A DNA stretch of 64,000 nt from Bacteroidaceae bacterium (lineage in GTDB: Bacteria > Bacteroidota > Bacteroidia > Bacteroidales > Bacteroidaceae). A model generated the notes under the pieces. It was not told the DNA's origin. It did not search any database and saw only the letters and a program-made list of their open reading frames with translations. Positions 37,476 to 47,493 of this stretch are shown here, piece by piece. A program made the translations under genes and the position numbers. The stretch's first letter is position 1. Every line of letters starts with the position of its first letter. The stretch is from contig JAFXEF010000013.1 of NCBI GenBank assembly GCA_017520935.1, positions 1-64,000 on the forward strand, read 5' to 3'.

Positions 37476-39137
37476 TTATTTTGTTATTCTAAACCAGTCG
37501 GCATCGACCCATCCGCGCTCCTTACCATAGGGTGCTGTACTGAAGAGGCCCACCTTGGCTCCTATCCACTTACCCTCACGAGCGGTAAAGGGTTTGCCGA
37601 CAGGCACGAAGCGCTTGCCGTCCGCACTGTAGGAAAAGTGGCACACACCACCTTCCATGACCTTGACACGCAGGTAGACATCAATCTCATAGTTGGGATA
37701 CAGACCAGCCTTATAGACCCTGCCACCGGGAAGCGTTGCCAAAGTAGTTACCTCCTCGGGATTGCCCTGCTCGGCATCTTTGCAGGTGACCTGACGCAGC
37801 ACGAAGCCATCGTCCTCCTTCACTACAGCGAGGTAACAGTAATCCCATCCCATAACGATGAGCCCCGACTGCTGCCCATCGGCCTTGGCCGACACCTTGA
37901 GCTTCGTGGTGGCAGTGAAGGTCTCGGCTGGGAACTTCTGCAATAGAAGGTTGGGCACCTCCCAGAAGTTGACAAAATGCTCAGAGAGCACATGACCGTA
38001 GAGACGCATATACCCAAGGTCTGAGGTGAATCCGTAGAGATCCTGATAGTTGGCATGCCACTCCCACTGAAGACCCAGCCGGCGAGTGTCAAACTCGTCG
38101 CTCTCTACCGGTGTGGCCTTGACATGTTTTCCGCTCACCTTTGGCTTGGCATGGCGGCGTACGGGGTTGCCGCATCCGTCTCCATCCTTGTCCTCGCCTA
38201 TCACGGGCCAACCATCGCGCCACGTCATGGGGTTGAGGTGTATGATGCGGCCATACATAGCTTTGTCCTGGAAGTGAACGAACCACGACTCACCCTGTGG
38301 GGTCTCCACCCATCCGCCCTGATGCGGACCGTTGGTATCGGTATCGCCCTGCTCCATCACGCGGCGCACCTCGTAGGGGCCATAGATGTTGCGGGAGCGC
38401 ATCGCCAGCTGCCAACCCTGCTCGACACCTCCGGCCGGAGCAAAGATGTAGTACCAGCCGTCACGTTTGTAGAGTTTGGGACCCTCCACGGTGTGGTTCA
38501 CTCCGTCGTTACCATCATAAACGAGCACAGGGTCGCCTATCACTTTAGTACCCTCGGCATTCATTTCACTGATGACGATGATGCTGTTCATCTTGGAGCG
38601 GCTCGCAGCCCAGGCGTGAGCCAGGTAGGCCTTGCCATCATCGTCCCACAGGGGGGTAGGGTCTATCATACCCTTGCCGGCCTTCACCAGCACAGGAGCC
38701 TCCCACTCGCCCAGAGGGTCGGCAGTCTTTACCATGTAGATGCCATGGTCAGGGTCGCCCCAATAGATGTAGAACTCGCCGGCATGGTAACGTATGCAGG
38801 GGGCCCACACGCCCTTGCCGTGGCGTGGCTCGCGGTAATACTCCACAGGAGGTATCTCACGCAGAGCGTAGTTGACAAGTTGCCAGTTGACGAGATCCTT
38901 GGAATGCAAGACGGGGAGACCCGGTGCACAGCCAAAGCTCGAAGCCGTCATGTAGAAGTCATCGCCCACGGCACATACGTCGGGGTCGGAGTAGTCGGCA
39001 TGAATGATAGGGTTGCGGTAGGTTCCGTCGCCACGGTCGGCCACCCATACCTCAGAAACGTACTGCGCCTGTAGGGTGAGGCATCCTATGGCAAGCAATG
39101 CGGCATGTATCAATCGTTTCATCGTCATAATGCTCAT
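37476..39137 (-). CDS. GH43 glycosidase with C-terminal beta-sandwich
   Basis: The 553-residue protein has a signal peptide (cut near LQAQ) and a five-bladed propeller whose catalytic residues fit GH43: Asp in HADYSDPDVC, Asp in MIDPTPLWDD and Glu in VEGPKLY. A GH43_C2-type sandwich follows from about 340 (SDEFDTRRLGLQWEW). The organisation is that of beta-xylosidase/alpha-L-arabinofuranosidase subfamilies. The ATG at 39137 overlaps the GH97 stop as ATGA, which fixes the start. Confidence 0.88.
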   Translation of the reverse strand: MSIMTMKRLIHAALLAIGCLTLQAQYVSEVWVADRGDGTYRNPIIHADYSDPDVCAVGDDFYMTASSFGCAPGLPVLHSKDLVNWQLVNYALREIPPVEYYREPRHGKGVWAPCIRYHAGEFYIYWGDPDHGIYMVKTADPLGEWEAPVLVKAGKGMIDPTPLWDDDGKAYLAHAWAASRSKMNSIIVISEMNAEGTKVIGDPVLVYDGNDGVNHTVEGPKLYKRDGWYYIFAPAGGVEQGWQLAMRSRNIYGPYEVRRVMEQGDTDTNGPHQGGWVETPQGESWFVHFQDKAMYGRIIHLNPMTWRDGWPVIGEDKDGDGCGNPVRRHAKPKVSGKHVKATPVESDEFDTRRLGLQWEWHANYQDLYGFTSDLGYMRLYGHVLSEHFVNFWEVPNLLLQKFPAETFTATTKLKVSAKADGQQSGLIVMGWDYCYLAVVKEDDGFVLRQVTCKDAEQGNPEEVTTLATLPGGRVYKAGLYPNYEIDVYLRVKVMEGGVCHFSYSADGKRFVPVGKPFTAREGKWIGAKVGLFSTAPYGKERGWVDADWFRITK

Positions 39138-41083
39138 AGTTTATTGGTATTACGATAGCGTGTATAACTTTTGGCCATCTTCTTATCAATGGGTGTCAAA
39201 CGTACCGTGGCTCCTCCGCACGGCAGCAAGTCGAATTGCATGGTCTGCCCAGCCTGCACCACATACTCGGCACAGCGCACCTTGGTGGGGGTGGTTAGCG
39301 TAGGGTCATCGGTATAGACCTGCGCCAGATATAGTGTGTCACCGCTCAGGAAGTCGAGAGGCAACATCTGCAGGGTGCCCTCATTGCCCGTCATCAATGC
39401 CGCATACCACGTATCGCCTTTGCGACGTGCCATCACGATATGTTCGCCCGGATAGCCGCTGATGACGCGGGTGTCATCGAAGGTGGTGGGCAGCAGCTCG
39501 AACCAACACAGCTCAGGAACCGGAGCACAGCGCTCGGGCGTATCGTACCAAAAAATAGTCTGCAAGGGGCTGAACATGATGAGCGAAGCCGCCAACTGAT
39601 GGGCATGCGTATTGCGCAGGCGCTTGTCGAAATAGCAGATGGTGTAGTCGGCCGCTCCGTTGAGCATACGGGTGAAGGGGAGGGTGACATTGTGCGTAGC
39701 GTCGGGCCACTCCTCATTGCCGCAGATACCCTCCTGGGTGAGCAGGTTGGGATAGGTGCGACTGAATCCCGAAGGGCGGAACTCATCGTGTATGTTCATC
39801 ATCAAGTGATTGTCGGCAGCCAGGCGCACCAGGTCGTGCAGCCAGGTAGCCCAGCGGTGACTGGCATACTGCACGAAGCCCGACTTCACGCCCACCACGC
39901 CCCACTCGCGCAGCAGGGGGAAGAGTTCGTGAGCTTGGCGCATCAGCGCATGCTGGTTCACATAGAGCCACACCCCTACCCCACGCTCCTTGCCGTAGGC
40001 GATGACGCGCGGCAGATCCAGCTTGTCAACCACCTGGGTGGCATCACCATCGTGGCTGGTACAGGGCATATACCACTGCCAGTCAAACAGCATATAGGGT
40101 ATCTTATGCTCGGCACAGAAGTCGATGACCCTGAGCCCCGCCTCGGTAGAGATGTTTGCCCGCATGATCTTGCCTGGGCACACCCACTCGGCCGCATCGG
40201 GCACTGCACAGCTGGGATTAAGGTTGAGGATGATGTCGTTATGTTCGATGAGCTGCCCCGGTGTGTCGGCCACCATCACCACCTTCCATGGGGTGGCACA
40301 GTAAGTGACCACATCGACGGGGCTGTACATCACGCTACGCAGCGTATTCGTGTCGGTGGGCGACACCTCGTACTTGGTGAGGCACCAGTCGTCCACATCA
40401 GCATCGGTGAGGGCAACCCAGAGACCACTGGGAAGGTCGAGCGTGAGTGCCCGCTCCACGGGTTGGGTGAGCTCGGCCAGGGAGCCATGCGTGAAGGTCG
40501 CCTGTGCCCAGCGCTCGGCCCAGGCGCGTGTGCCTGCGGGGAAGCGATATTCGGTAAGGTCATCCACCACCTTATGGAAGATGGCCTTCTTGTGTTCAGG
40601 CAAGAAATAGCGGAAGGCGATGCCCTCATCATAGGCACGCACCTCCACGTCGAGACGGTAGTCGGACTCATCGTGACGCGAGAGATGCAGCGTGGCGGTA
40701 CGGTAGTGGTCGCGCACGGTAGAACGCTCGCCATAGGCATTGTGCCACAGGGTGTCCACCTCCGTGGTGAGGCTCACCGAGTCCGCCACAAGCCTATGCA
40801 TCCAGCTCTCGGGCTGCTCCAATGAGCGAAATCCGAGTGCCTTCTCCCACACCTCATTGTCCATTTCCAGTCCGGCACGCGCATCGGTGATGACCTCAGT
40901 GCCCCGATAGGCAATACTGTAGCGCAGTTCGCACACACCGTCGGTCACCGCCGTCTGATAGAAACACACCTCATGACTGGCATCGGGCGAGGTGAGACGT
41001 AGTTCCTGGGCTGTAGCAACAGCAACTACAGCAAACCAAACAGCCAGCAACGCCCCATATCTCCCACTTCGTATCATATCCAT
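39134..41083 (-). CDS. GH97 alpha-glycosidase
   Basis: The 649-residue secreted protein has the three GH97 parts: N-terminal beta-supersandwich (ELRLTSPDASHEV), TIM barrel and C-terminal beta domain. Typical blocks are YMLFDWQWY, MMNIHDEFRPSGFSRTYPN and ICGNEEWP. Where retaining members carry Asp in a VKxDF motif, this one reads VKSGF (S401, G402), so it may belong to the inverting, Glu-based group. GH97 enzymes act on alpha-glucosides or alpha-galactosides and need calcium. It is the third gene of operon A. Confidence 0.85.
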   Translation of the reverse strand: MDMIRSGRYGALLAVWFAVVAVATAQELRLTSPDASHEVCFYQTAVTDGVCELRYSIAYRGTEVITDARAGLEMDNEVWEKALGFRSLEQPESWMHRLVADSVSLTTEVDTLWHNAYGERSTVRDHYRTATLHLSRHDESDYRLDVEVRAYDEGIAFRYFLPEHKKAIFHKVVDDLTEYRFPAGTRAWAERWAQATFTHGSLAELTQPVERALTLDLPSGLWVALTDADVDDWCLTKYEVSPTDTNTLRSVMYSPVDVVTYCATPWKVVMVADTPGQLIEHNDIILNLNPSCAVPDAAEWVCPGKIMRANISTEAGLRVIDFCAEHKIPYMLFDWQWYMPCTSHDGDATQVVDKLDLPRVIAYGKERGVGVWLYVNQHALMRQAHELFPLLREWGVVGVKSGFVQYASHRWATWLHDLVRLAADNHLMMNIHDEFRPSGFSRTYPNLLTQEGICGNEEWPDATHNVTLPFTRMLNGAADYTICYFDKRLRNTHAHQLAASLIMFSPLQTIFWYDTPERCAPVPELCWFELLPTTFDDTRVISGYPGEHIVMARRKGDTWYAALMTGNEGTLQMLPLDFLSGDTLYLAQVYTDDPTLTTPTKVRCAEYVVQAGQTMQFDLLPCGGATVRLTPIDKKMAKSYTRYRNTNKL

Positions 41084-41101
41084 ATTCTTCGCTGATTCTT
41101 A

Positions 41102-42562
41102 TCAATGCGTAGTGTCTACGGTAGAGGTCTTATATATGATCTCCCCCTCAGGATCGAAGGGACGTCCGTTGACCGTGACATTCTCAAAGGTGATGTCCTC
41201 GACCCTTCGACGGGCATCATAGTGGGTGATGTCGCTGGGGATGAGCCGCGACTCGTCGCCCGTGAAATGGATATCCTTGAAGCTCACGCCACGGATGCTG
41301 TTGCCTGGGGCACGGTTGTACTTATCGCTGAAGAGCACGCGGAGGCTAAACAATGCGCCCCGCTCTATCTCCTCGATACGTATGTTCTCGAAATGGATGT
41401 CGCGGAGGCGATTCTTGTCGCCACAGCGCACCGAGAATATGCCATCGCCATCTTCGTTGAGCACATCGCAGTCGGTCACCGCCACATCGCTCAGTACCTC
41501 GCCCCGGCGGCTACGGTCATCGCCATGACAACCGAAATTGAATGGGTGAGCTACATCTGCCCACAGCTTGGCACGGCTGATGCGTATGTGACGCGAGCCG
41601 CCCCAGTACCACCAGCGATGATTGTAGAGAGCTATGCAGTCGTCTGAGTTGCGCAGGAAGATGTTGTCGATGGTGACATCGCGGCAACACATGAGATCTA
41701 TACCGTCGCTCCACCCATGGCGCGAGAAGGACTTGATGTTGCGCACGGTGATATCACTACTCTCGCCGCCAAACACGGTGTAGTGCTGAGGATTCACCAT
41801 CGTGATACCCTCCACAAGCACGTTCTTCGAGAAGGTAATCTCCACACCGCGCAGGGGGTTGGCCAGTATGCCGCGTCCTATGATGCGCACGTTCTTGGCA
41901 CGGTCAACACACAGCTTCGCCCTCACCACAGCCCCCGGTGCCAGATACACGGTGGTATTGCTCGGTATCTTGATCTCACCGCTGGGCAGGTCCTTGGGGC
42001 GATGTATGCCGGGACCGAAGTAGATGAGACGGGCATCCTCGATGAATACGTCGTGGTTGTTCTTGCCCGTCCAGTTGATGCAGCGCTCCTCGGTACCCGT
42101 GTAAATCTCCGTCTCGGGCAATTCGGGGAAGAGGTGCAGGTTGTGCTTGCGGTCGCCCCCGAACTCCACGCTCAGGTATTCGGGCCTGTCGAGGGTAAAC
42201 TCTATGGTTCGCTCGTCGACCCTCCGTGTGGCGATGCCCAGTGCCGAGGGGCGCACTACGACCTGCATAGTGCCTGCCGCGAGGGCATCGTCGCGCAGGT
42301 TAGTCACCCGCACACGCACCGGCTCGCCCATCTCCCACTGTGCCCACGAGGCCTTCTGCACACGGTGCATATCCACATCACAGCGCAGCGTGGTCACGGG
42401 CAACCACTGCTCACCGGCATCGGCCACGGCGCAGATACTCACACGGTAGTCGTGCATCACTTCGATGCTGTCCTTACCCGACGGATAGGTATATACCTTC
42501 ACTTGTGCTGCAGCAACAGCAACTAAAACCACATATAGGGAAAATATCAAATAACGCTTCAT
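41102..42562 (-). CDS. GH28-like right-handed beta-helix glycosidase
   Basis: I start at the ATG at 42562 (MKRYLIFSLYVVLVAVAAAQ, a signal peptide) rather than the upstream in-frame TTG. The 486-residue protein has an N-terminal beta domain and a beta-helix from about 190 (SNTTVYLAPGAVVRAKL) with GH28-type acidic motifs (WSDGIDLMCC, NSDDCIALY, GCHGDD). Canonical polygalacturonase NTD and RIK motifs are not clear, so it could be related to GH28 or GH49-like enzymes. It is the second gene of operon A. Confidence 0.72.
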   Translation of the reverse strand: MKRYLIFSLYVVLVAVAAAQVKVYTYPSGKDSIEVMHDYRVSICAVADAGEQWLPVTTLRCDVDMHRVQKASWAQWEMGEPVRVRVTNLRDDALAAGTMQVVVRPSALGIATRRVDERTIEFTLDRPEYLSVEFGGDRKHNLHLFPELPETEIYTGTEERCINWTGKNNHDVFIEDARLIYFGPGIHRPKDLPSGEIKIPSNTTVYLAPGAVVRAKLCVDRAKNVRIIGRGILANPLRGVEITFSKNVLVEGITMVNPQHYTVFGGESSDITVRNIKSFSRHGWSDGIDLMCCRDVTIDNIFLRNSDDCIALYNHRWWYWGGSRHIRISRAKLWADVAHPFNFGCHGDDRSRRGEVLSDVAVTDCDVLNEDGDGIFSVRCGDKNRLRDIHFENIRIEEIERGALFSLRVLFSDKYNRAPGNSIRGVSFKDIHFTGDESRLIPSDITHYDARRRVEDITFENVTVNGRPFDPEGEIIYKTSTVDTTH

Positions 42563-42612
42563 TCGATTTGCCAATTATGATTCCTGTTATTCTGATCGGG
42601 AACTACGCTGTC

Positions 42613-45288
42613 CTATTCCTTCACGACGATCAATCTGCCGCCATGTATATAGAGCCCTTTGGTCGGATTGGTCACCTTGCGTCCTGACAGGTCGTAATAG
42701 CCATCATAACCCTTTAGGGTTGCTGCCGGCTGTTCATCCATGGCAGGTATCTCTATGGCCGTATCGACATATCCCCCCTTCCTCACAATACGAAAAGGGA
42801 AGGAGGCAAACACATTCCCCTCCTCCACAGCCAAGGCATTATCGGCTATGACCAGCCGGCCGTTACCTGCACTTGACGAGCGCGACATGGCAAACAGTTC
42901 CCTGTCATTATCCTTCCTCAGGAGGTTGAAGGTATGCTTCGCGTAGCTGCTCGTCGTGGTCATCTTCCCTGTCTCGGAGATATGCTGCGTGTTGCCATAG
43001 GCCGATATAAGGTAACGGTTGCCATAGGTGGGCAGCTGGCGGAACTTCCATAGGTACTCCCCGTCGATGGTCTCGTCATAAGCAGCGAAGGCAGCATCCG
43101 TATTGCGCAGATAATGTCCCGTGGCAGCGTCCATGATGTAGAACGTGTCTGTCGTCTGCACCTGCAGCGTGTTGGCCTCATACACCGCCAGGGCATAGGT
43201 GATCCATGTCTCCACGGGGTCGCCTCCGTTGTAGCTGCGCGAGAAGCACAGCTTCACATCCTTGCTCTCCTGCAAGGGGCCTACCACCAGCGTATCGTTG
43301 AGCTGCAAGCCTTCGAGCGACACCTCGCGCAGTACCTCACCGTCCTGGCTCCATGTATAGTTGCGCACCGTCTTGCTGCTCTTGGCCAATGTCGAGTTGG
43401 GCGCTGCCGCCAACACGATGTCCGTACCCTTCTCCACGACCAGCGACACGCCACCGTCGTAGCGTGTTCCCTTCGTCCCATAGAGGATAGAAGCATCGAG
43501 TTCCGATATCCTCACGTCATACACCAGCGACACCTCCACGCCTGCCATGTCGGTCATCGTCACGCGATAGAGGCCGTCGGCGGTGACGCTGCTCTGCGTG
43601 TAGGTCGATGACCTGCCCGTCAGCTTGCTCCACGAGGTTCCCCCATTGGTGCTCCGTTCCCAGCGCCACGCCTTGGTGCGCAATCCGGTGTATTTCATGC
43701 CCAAGGTGAGCTCACTGTATTTGGCCACATAGATGAGCGTGTCGGCATACTCCCTCCCGTTATACTTGTAGTAGGGTGTCGCCTTTCCTGCCCATCCGTC
43801 ACCATCGACGTGGATACAGAACATCTGCTTGCTCTTCACCCCACGGCTGTTGGTATACACGGCTCTCAGCACCCGACTCTCGTCCTGCAGGGTAATCGTG
43901 CGTGTTGGCGATGTTATCGAGGCATCGTCCTCCCATGTCCATGTGCCGCCGTTGTCTTCGCCGGTGACGTAGGCCGTGAGTGTCACCTCCGTACCCTCGG
44001 GCACATTGGTGAGGTTGGTCATCTCATAGGTGGTGCCACTGTAGGCCATGCGCCCGCCTAATGGAGTCACGATGGCCACCTCCGCGGTGTCGGCAAAGTT
44101 GAGCAGCGTGTGGTATCCCAGCTGGTCATACCCGCCACTGTTGCCGCCTCCGTAGCCGCCACCGAGCTCTACCCATCCTCCGCTGCTCAGGCGCTGGCGT
44201 GCATAGCGCATCTCCACGCCACGCATCGTCTTGTAGTAGGAGTAGAAGCGTGCTATGCCGGCTCGGCTGCTTCCGCGTCCTCCCGCCCCGTTCTGCGTGA
44301 AGGTGTCCGAGTAGCGGGTATACTCCACCCAAGGCAGGTCATCCACGCCCAGATTATAGGCCAGGATGTATTCGATGCCCATGGCCAGCCGGTCCTCCTC
44401 GTAGGCGAAGAGGTCGTCGCCTTGGTTCAGCGCAGCGCCGCAGATGTCGATAGCCAGCGAGGCAGCCATGGCCGTATGTCCCTGGTCGCGCCCGCTCTCC
44501 TGCATGGGCGACAGGTAGCCGAAGGGGCCGCGCTCGTCGGCCGCCTTGCCCACCACGAGGTTGCAGAGCGACTCGCTATACTTGCGGCCCTTCATATACT
44601 TGTAATACTCCATCGAGGCATTGTATATGTACTCATCGTCGCACAGGATGCCCACGCTGATGCCGCACAGCACGTTACACAGCCCCCAGTTGCTCCAGTA
44701 GTGCTCGTCAATGGTGCCGTGGCGCTCCACGAGGAAGTACTGCGTGCGCGAGAACCACACGGCACGTATCCAGTCACAGAAATACTCGAAGTCGACCCTG
44801 CGCCATCCCTCATAGTCGCGCATCAGCTCCGCCGCATTGGCAAAGTGGTAGCCATAGAGTCCGGCAGCAAGCGACGCATTGGTGTCGCCCCCCACCGCCT
44901 TGCACTTGCGTGCCCATGCGTTGAGTATCTGCACCGACTTTTCGGCATAGGCCTTGTCCTCGGTGATCCACCACATCACGGCACACTGATAGGCTGTCGC
45001 CGCATCACGATAAGCCACGGGATAATTGTCGGGATCGGGTTCCCACACCGTCCTTCCTCCACGCACCACCTTCTCCACGGGTGCGGGAGTCCAGCTGAGC
45101 GAGGTGTGCGGACTGCTCTTCAGCTTGTCATACGTCGCCTTCCAGGGGTTGCGCCCCTCCTTCACCATCTGCCGGGCACGCAGCAGCTCCTCCTCCGAGT
45201 TGAGGATGCCCGGATGCACGAACTGTGCCATGGAGCCTGCCGCCATGCAGGCGACGATAGCCGATAACAGTAGTCGTTTCATAGTCAT
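42613..45288 (-). CDS. Alginate-lyase-superfamily protein with C-terminal sorting tail, copy A
   Basis: The 891-residue secreted protein has a PF05426-type alpha/alpha toroid to about residue 400 (HPGILNSEEELLRARQMV, YWSNWGLCNVLCGISVG, QESGRDQGHTAMAAS, AYNLGVDDLPW), possibly PL38. It is followed by Ig-like modules, a lectin-like region (LRNTDAAFAAYDE) and a type IX-like tail (YYDLSGRKVTNPTKGLYI). Lyases of this fold cleave uronic-acid polymers by beta-elimination. It heads a six-gene operon behind an operator-bearing promoter. A close paralogue is at 54830. Confidence 0.78.
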   Translation of the reverse strand: MTMKRLLLSAIVACMAAGSMAQFVHPGILNSEEELLRARQMVKEGRNPWKATYDKLKSSPHTSLSWTPAPVEKVVRGGRTVWEPDPDNYPVAYRDAATAYQCAVMWWITEDKAYAEKSVQILNAWARKCKAVGGDTNASLAAGLYGYHFANAAELMRDYEGWRRVDFEYFCDWIRAVWFSRTQYFLVERHGTIDEHYWSNWGLCNVLCGISVGILCDDEYIYNASMEYYKYMKGRKYSESLCNLVVGKAADERGPFGYLSPMQESGRDQGHTAMAASLAIDICGAALNQGDDLFAYEEDRLAMGIEYILAYNLGVDDLPWVEYTRYSDTFTQNGAGGRGSSRAGIARFYSYYKTMRGVEMRYARQRLSSGGWVELGGGYGGGNSGGYDQLGYHTLLNFADTAEVAIVTPLGGRMAYSGTTYEMTNLTNVPEGTEVTLTAYVTGEDNGGTWTWEDDASITSPTRTITLQDESRVLRAVYTNSRGVKSKQMFCIHVDGDGWAGKATPYYKYNGREYADTLIYVAKYSELTLGMKYTGLRTKAWRWERSTNGGTSWSKLTGRSSTYTQSSVTADGLYRVTMTDMAGVEVSLVYDVRISELDASILYGTKGTRYDGGVSLVVEKGTDIVLAAAPNSTLAKSSKTVRNYTWSQDGEVLREVSLEGLQLNDTLVVGPLQESKDVKLCFSRSYNGGDPVETWITYALAVYEANTLQVQTTDTFYIMDAATGHYLRNTDAAFAAYDETIDGEYLWKFRQLPTYGNRYLISAYGNTQHISETGKMTTTSSYAKHTFNLLRKDNDRELFAMSRSSSAGNGRLVIADNALAVEEGNVFASFPFRIVRKGGYVDTAIEIPAMDEQPAATLKGYDGYYDLSGRKVTNPTKGLYIHGGRLIVVKE

Positions 45289-45314
45289 TTCATTTGCTAT
45301 TACTATTCATTGAG

Positions 45315-45380
45315 CAAAATTAAAAAAAAATATCGTCACCGCATAGGCCAAAACGCCCCTATGCTGTGACAATATGAACC
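45315..45380 (-). promoter_or_regulatory. Promoter A with shared operator
   Basis: TAATTTTG (45322-45315) is the -7 box. The operator half GGTTCATATTGTC occupies 45380-45368, ending 46 bases upstream of the box. The second half (to 45354) is the most diverged of the set. It drives the six-gene lyase operon. Confidence 0.7.
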
Positions 45381-45576
45381 ATCGGAGCCTTACGCGCAAT
45401 AGCTACCGGCATTTATCACCTTTTTAGCTTCACTTATCTACCAAATAAATACCTCCCTGCAAGGTTAAGAAAACCAATGCCATCACTTTCAAGAAGAGAG
45501 CTGCCAAGGCACGCCAGCCCCGGCAACTCCCGGTTATCCATAAAAACAATTACCTTAAAAACACAATTATTATCTT

Positions 45577-47493
45577 TTAGAATGCAATAACCGTCAAAGA
45601 GCAGGGAGGAAGCATCCTGCTGAACTTCTTCGAGAATTTTTCTTTGCTTACCTGAGGGGATATGTCAGTTTCAAGATGCTTGTCTTTCGCATTCACATGG
45701 TTGGGGTCTCCTGACAATACGCTTACTGTAGCCTTACGTGTTCGTAAATGTATCCCCGAGAGGTCTGCCTGTATTTCTACAACGCTATCTGTAGGGTTTA
45801 CTAATTTCAGCACCACAGCTCCTGTACGTGTATCACGTACACATGAGGCCGTTTCAATTCCTTTCACGACATCGGAGATATATCTATCACCACTGTTACA
45901 AGAGAATAAGCGTTGCACATGATAATTCACCGTGGGGTATACCCCTTCTTTATCAAAGTAGATAAGGTCAGGGTTCCATTGCGTATCACCCACACGTGCC
46001 ATCAGAGGGGCATACGAGGTCATCAGCACCACATCTCCATTGCGTTCCAATGCAGTAAGGTAAGCCGCTTCCGCTATTGCATTGAACATCGCATTACCTC
46101 GGCTCGCATATTCACCCACATATACCTTTGGCTCATTACGATCATAGCTGTCGTAACGGCGCAAATTATCCAGGAACCATTGTGGAGGTCTATAGTAATG
46201 CTCATCCACTAAGTCTGGCTTTATCTCTCGGGCAAACTCCCACCCCTCACGCCAGTCCTTGTCATCGGGTTGCGGCCCCACGGTACCTATCACCTTCATT
46301 CCCGGATAATGTCCCTTTATCGCATTCTGTATCATGGCAAACCGTTCCTTGAATGCCGGTGATATATGGTCCTCATTTCCTATACCTATATATTCCAGCC
46401 CGAAAGGTTCGGGGTGCCCTGCCTCAGCTCTTTTTCGCCCCCATGCCGTAGTTGTATCTCCATTGGCATATTCTATGAGGTCCAGCATATCTTGCACATA
46501 CTCATCCATCTCCTCCATAGGTATGGCTTGTTGCCCTGTACCTCGTGTCCGGGCCGAATTCTGGCAACTGACCCCTGCGGCAAGCACGGGTAATGGTTTT
46601 GCACCGATGTCCTCGCAAAACAAGAAGTACTCGTAGAATCCAAATCCCATCGATTGGTGATAATTCCAGATATTATAGTCCTCCACACGTTCTTCCACGG
46701 GGCCGATGGTATTTTTCCACCGATAGATGTTGCTGATGCCGTCGCCGTGCGTAAGACACCCGCCGGGGAATCTCACAAAGGCGGGCTTCAAGTCTGCCAG
46801 AGCTTGCGCCAAATCGGCACGAAGGCCATTACGGCGATTGTTGAATGTCTGTTCCGGGAAGAGCGACACCATGTCTATATCTGCACGTCCCTCTTGCTGC
46901 AGCAACACCTCCAATGCTGCATTCTTGCTGCCACTGCGAGCCACGAGTACCGTTTCATACTTCACCCACCCATCTCCTCCAACGGGTATCGTTGACTCGG
47001 CCAACACCGAGTCGCGCTCGACCAACCTTATCATCACGCTTCCCTGCCGGTATGAGCGCATATACATTGAGAACAGATACTTGGCACCTTTCTCTACTAC
47101 CATGCCGTGGTAGCCTGTATTGCGCAGGCCAGCTCCTTGCTTGCCTACCGTATGCACATTGACTGTAACATAGTGCCGATTGTTTTCGTTGAGCGGCGAA
47201 GCTGTCTCTATCGACAGGGTTGCTATGGCATTCCCTACCTTCAGAAACTCCCAGGCAGTAAACGGATGCCACTGCCCTTTCTTGTAATAGAGGTGCAGGT
47301 CTACATCGCTTGGGGAATACTCAAACGAACGGTTCTGCACCATTTCCGCATACAAGCCTCCGTCAGCCGTATAGTTAAGGTCTTCGATGAATATACCGAA
47401 GAGATCACTGCTGATAGGTTTCTCATCCCGCACATTGCTGCCAATCATCAAGAGTGGCATGATAGCCGATAGTAGGAAACAGTATATTCTCAT
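45577..47493 (-). CDS. GH51 alpha-L-arabinofuranosidase
   Basis: The 638-residue product begins MRIYCFLLSAIMPLLMIGSN (signal peptide). I place the start at 47493, where ATG overlaps the stop of the preceding gene (ATGA). An N-terminal sandwich domain is followed by a TIM barrel with the acid/base Glu in IGIGNEDH and the nucleophile Glu in VYVGEYAS. GH51 enzymes release terminal arabinofuranose from arabinan, arabinoxylan or arabinogalactan side chains. A 288-base gap with promoter A follows. Confidence 0.92.
   Translation of the reverse strand: MRIYCFLLSAIMPLLMIGSNVRDEKPISSDLFGIFIEDLNYTADGGLYAEMVQNRSFEYSPSDVDLHLYYKKGQWHPFTAWEFLKVGNAIATLSIETASPLNENNRHYVTVNVHTVGKQGAGLRNTGYHGMVVEKGAKYLFSMYMRSYRQGSVMIRLVERDSVLAESTIPVGGDGWVKYETVLVARSGSKNAALEVLLQQEGRADIDMVSLFPEQTFNNRRNGLRADLAQALADLKPAFVRFPGGCLTHGDGISNIYRWKNTIGPVEERVEDYNIWNYHQSMGFGFYEYFLFCEDIGAKPLPVLAAGVSCQNSARTRGTGQQAIPMEEMDEYVQDMLDLIEYANGDTTTAWGRKRAEAGHPEPFGLEYIGIGNEDHISPAFKERFAMIQNAIKGHYPGMKVIGTVGPQPDDKDWREGWEFAREIKPDLVDEHYYRPPQWFLDNLRRYDSYDRNEPKVYVGEYASRGNAMFNAIAEAAYLTALERNGDVVLMTSYAPLMARVGDTQWNPDLIYFDKEGVYPTVNYHVQRLFSCNSGDRYISDVVKGIETASCVRDTRTGAVVLKLVNPTDSVVEIQADLSGIHLRTRKATVSVLSGDPNHVNAKDKHLETDISPQVSKEKFSKKFSRMLPPCSLTVIAF

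Noticed and set aside
39440..40825. 461-codon open frame antisense to the GH97 gene
   Set aside because: Same reason: the GH97 motifs fix the coding strand, and the antisense product is low-complexity His/Gly-rich.
44110..45267. 385-codon open frame antisense to lyase copy A
   Set aside because: Shadow of a strongly conserved gene in an operon on the minus strand.
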